NCBI GenBank assembly: GCA_965227145.1
Contig: OZ245730.1
Span: 5,456,001-5,520,000, forward strand
Direction of reading: 5' to 3'
Source: JACKAQ01 sp965227145
Lineage (GTDB): Bacteria; Calditrichota; Calditrichia; RBG-13-44-9; J075
DNA: 64,000 nt
Position numbers and translations under genes: made by a program. Position 1 is the first letter of the stretch. Every line of letters starts with the position of its first letter. Below, piece after piece: positions 62,138 through 64,000 of this stretch. The notes under the pieces are model-generated. The model did no database searches, was not told where the DNA came from, and saw only the letters and a list, made by a program, of their open reading frames with translations.

Positions 62138-64000
62138 TTACAGCACATCGAACGGCGTTTGGGTTGTTTCGCCATCCGAAATAAGCTGACCGGTTCGTTG
62201 AATGAGAAAATAGCGATAATCCACATCGTGCGGCGCCAACATCGATTCCAGCACTTCGTTGATTTTTGTAGCGCGTCCCTCGATGGTTGCCAGCGTTACG
62301 TGCAACACATCTTTTTCCAGATATATTTTTCGCACAAACGGGCGGATGTCCACATCTTTCATGCCGTCTTTTCCGGCGCGTTGGATCATCGCTTCGGGTT
62401 TTGCCAGCCATTCATCAATCCAGTCTTGCGGCAGCTTAAATTGTTGCAGCGCAATTTCGTAAGTGGAACAATTGATGATGGCAGCCAAAGCAGACACCTT
62501 TCGAAAGATGCCCTGAAACTGTAAAATTCGGATGCCTTCGGGTAAAACGGTGTTGAATTGTTGAGCGAGATCGAGCTCGCGTCCCACTTCAACTTCCATA
62601 TCCAGATATTCTGCGATAGATGAAATACCGGTCGGCAACGGCATTCCGTATCCAATTTTGGGATTGCGCCGCAACCCCTGCGAATACACGAGGGGAATTT
62701 TGGCTAACTTGGCGCAACGCTCAAAAACGCGCACATTATCCAGATGGGAAATAAACCGCATTGCCCCGGTTTTGGAGTAGCGAACCCGGATTTTCCGTTT
62801 GATCGCCGGCGTAGTAACCTGTTTCTTTTTGCCACGCCGCCCGAAACGGACAGGTTCGTCTGAGGGAACAACAACGGATTGGGCACTTTGCCCCGGGAGA
62901 TTCACACGGTGTTGCGTTGCGCCGGATTGGCAATATCGCTCGAAATCGGATCGCTTTATCCCGCCGTAGCCCAGCGAGACCCGTTCTTTATTGAGCGGAT
63001 GGAGCTGCCCTTGCAGCGCGCGCAACTTTTCTTCTTTGAGGTGGGTTTTGGAAATCCCCACATCGATGTGATCCCACGGCAGTGCAACAGTGATAGAAAT
63101 AGCCGACCGGTACCAATCCAGCGGAAGTTGCGTTTCTGCGAATGCGGCATCCCAGGCGTCCGGATTGATAGATTCCGGATTGCCCTCAAATCGCGCGCCG
63201 TTGCAATGTGCAGCCGCGATGACATCCGCCAACCGGCGGTCGCCACGGGCGATAATGCTTTGCAACGCCGCAATTTTGGGATGTTGAAAAACGAAACGCA
63301 CCGGTAGCGCTGCCAATCTTATTTTTAGCATCTCCAGCTTTTTTTCGATGGCGGCGGGGTTTTCCGGTTTTTCCCATTGGAAGGGTGTGTGTGGTGTGGG
63401 TGAGAAAATTTGTACAGAAACGATGATATCTGCATCGGGAAAGGGTTGTGCGGCATCCATACACATACGAACCACATCCTCAATTGCAGCTACATCGTCG
63501 GGTTTTTCGGTCGGCAAACCGATGGTAAAATTGAGTTGTACAGCAGACCAGCCTTTTTCCAGCGCCGCTTTTAGCGCAGCAACAATATCCGCATCGCGCA
63601 GCGCGCAGTTAACAACCGTTCGCAATCGCGGGGTTGCGGCGTGCACGGCAATCACAAATGGCGATTGCTTTAAATCCAGCGCAACATCTGTCGTATTCGG
63701 CTTGCGAAAACTCATCCTGCCTTCCGGCAGCGACAGCGTTAAGCGCGGCTCTTCAACCAGCCACTTATCTTTCAGCATGCCCCAATAATCGCTGTTTCCG
63801 TCCACCGTAAAACTGATGGGGAATGTCATCGTCAAATTTTCCAGCCGGGAAAGGTGATTGTGCAACTCCAGAAATAATTGGATTTGCACAGACGGCTGCA
63901 AAACGCCGGAATGACGAAACGCAAATGGCGCATCCGGTGAATCGGTAAGCGCCGGAACGAAAACGACATCGAAACTGTGGCGATTTTGCGCAGTATCCGC
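62138..64000 (-). CDS. radical-SAM-like/DUF2344 protein, N-terminus outside window
   Basis: The frame stays open to the right edge, so at least 620 residues are seen and the start is missing. The first ~340 residues align by eye with the C-terminal half of a TIGR03960-type radical SAM protein: LTLSLPEGRMSF, TPRLRTVVN, GWSAVQLNFTIGLPTEKPDD, PTPHTPFQWE and LPWDHIDVGISKTHL. The last ~230 residues are the linked DUF2344 domain (VRYSKTGAMRFISHLD). In relatives the CxxxCxxC cluster lies about 70 residues before the SLP motif. That stretch is in the window (about 63800-64000) and holds no cysteine. Either the enzyme has lost its cluster, or this part is unusually rearranged. It is probably tied to tRNA or ribosome biology, as the RNase G gene often adjoins it. 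Confidence 0.75.
   Translation of the reverse strand, partial: ADTAQNRHSFDVVFVPALTDSPDAPFAFRHSGVLQPSVQIQLFLELHNHLSRLENLTMTFPISFTVDGNSDYWGMLKDKWLVEEPRLTLSLPEGRMSFRKPNTTDVALDLKQSPFVIAVHAATPRLRTVVNCALRDADIVAALKAALEKGWSAVQLNFTIGLPTEKPDDVAAIEDVVRMCMDAAQPFPDADIIVSVQIFSPTPHTPFQWEKPENPAAIEKKLEMLKIRLAALPVRFVFQHPKIAALQSIIARGDRRLADVIAAAHCNGARFEGNPESINPDAWDAAFAETQLPLDWYRSAISITVALPWDHIDVGISKTHLKEEKLRALQGQLHPLNKERVSLGYGGIKRSDFERYCQSGATQHRVNLPGQSAQSVVVPSDEPVRFGRRGKKKQVTTPAIKRKIRVRYSKTGAMRFISHLDNVRVFERCAKLAKIPLVYSQGLRRNPKIGYGMPLPTGISSIAEYLDMEVEVGRELDLAQQFNTVLPEGIRILQFQGIFRKVSALAAIINCSTYEIALQQFKLPQDWIDEWLAKPEAMIQRAGKDGMKDVDIRPFVRKIYLEKDVLHVTLATIEGRATKINEVLESMLAPHDVDYRYFLIQRTGQLISDGETTQTPFDVL

Overview
The window reads as chromosome of a Gram-negative member of the FCB superphylum, probably outside Bacteroidetes proper (Calditrichota/KSB1-like; this is inference). 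The signs are type IX secretion (T9SS) sorting domains with an NPFNPST-type motif, lipoproteins, a hybrid two-component sensor with propeller repeats, multiheme cytochromes, and moderate base composition. Genes are dense. There are three tRNA genes and no CRISPR array, rRNA, transposase or phage structural gene.

Left end (1-14819). A partial Cthe_2159-type beta-helix carbohydrate-binding protein follows a tiny T9SS-tailed protein. Next come a large secreted zinc metalloprotease and a four-gene sulfur/redox operon on the minus strand: octaheme tetrathionate-reductase-type cytochrome, a heptaheme protein fused to a membrane cytochrome b, and two YeeE/YedE sulfur-transport proteins, the larger carrying a rhodanese domain without its catalytic cysteine. 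An unassigned exported protein, a TolB-like propeller and a YdjM-like membrane protein complete this part.

Centre (14908-38772). Thirteen consecutive minus-strand genes form a beta-glucan utilisation locus: a hybrid two-component regulator, a GH94/GH149/GH161-like cytosolic phosphorylase, a glycosidase fused to a predicted outer-membrane barrel, a modular glycan-binding lipoprotein, a GH16 laminarinase lipoprotein, an MelB-type sugar symporter, a sugar-binding lipoprotein, a T9SS-secreted glycan-binding protein, a universal stress protein, a cytosolic GH17, a GH30, a cysteine-rich GH16 and a GH17 lipoprotein. It carries no SusC/SusD pair. The inferred flow is: GH16, GH17 and GH30 enzymes trim beta-1,3(/1,6)-glucan outside the cell, oligosaccharides cross the outer membrane (perhaps through the barrel fusion), the symporter imports them, and the cytosolic GH17 and phosphorylase finish the job.

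Right end (39521-64000). This is mostly housekeeping: tRNA-Arg, mannonate dehydratase with a D-aminoacylase-like gene, a TPR protein, an RlmI-like methyltransferase, an active/degenerate HtrA pair, ComEC, a quinone-oxidoreductase-like MDR, a site-2 protease, two exopolysaccharide glycosyltransferases, 4-hydroxyphenylpyruvate dioxygenase, tRNA-Ala and tRNA-Cys, a DNA glycosylase, a YhbY RNA-binding protein, RNase G, and a partial radical-SAM-like/DUF2344 protein that appears to lack the iron-sulfur cysteines.
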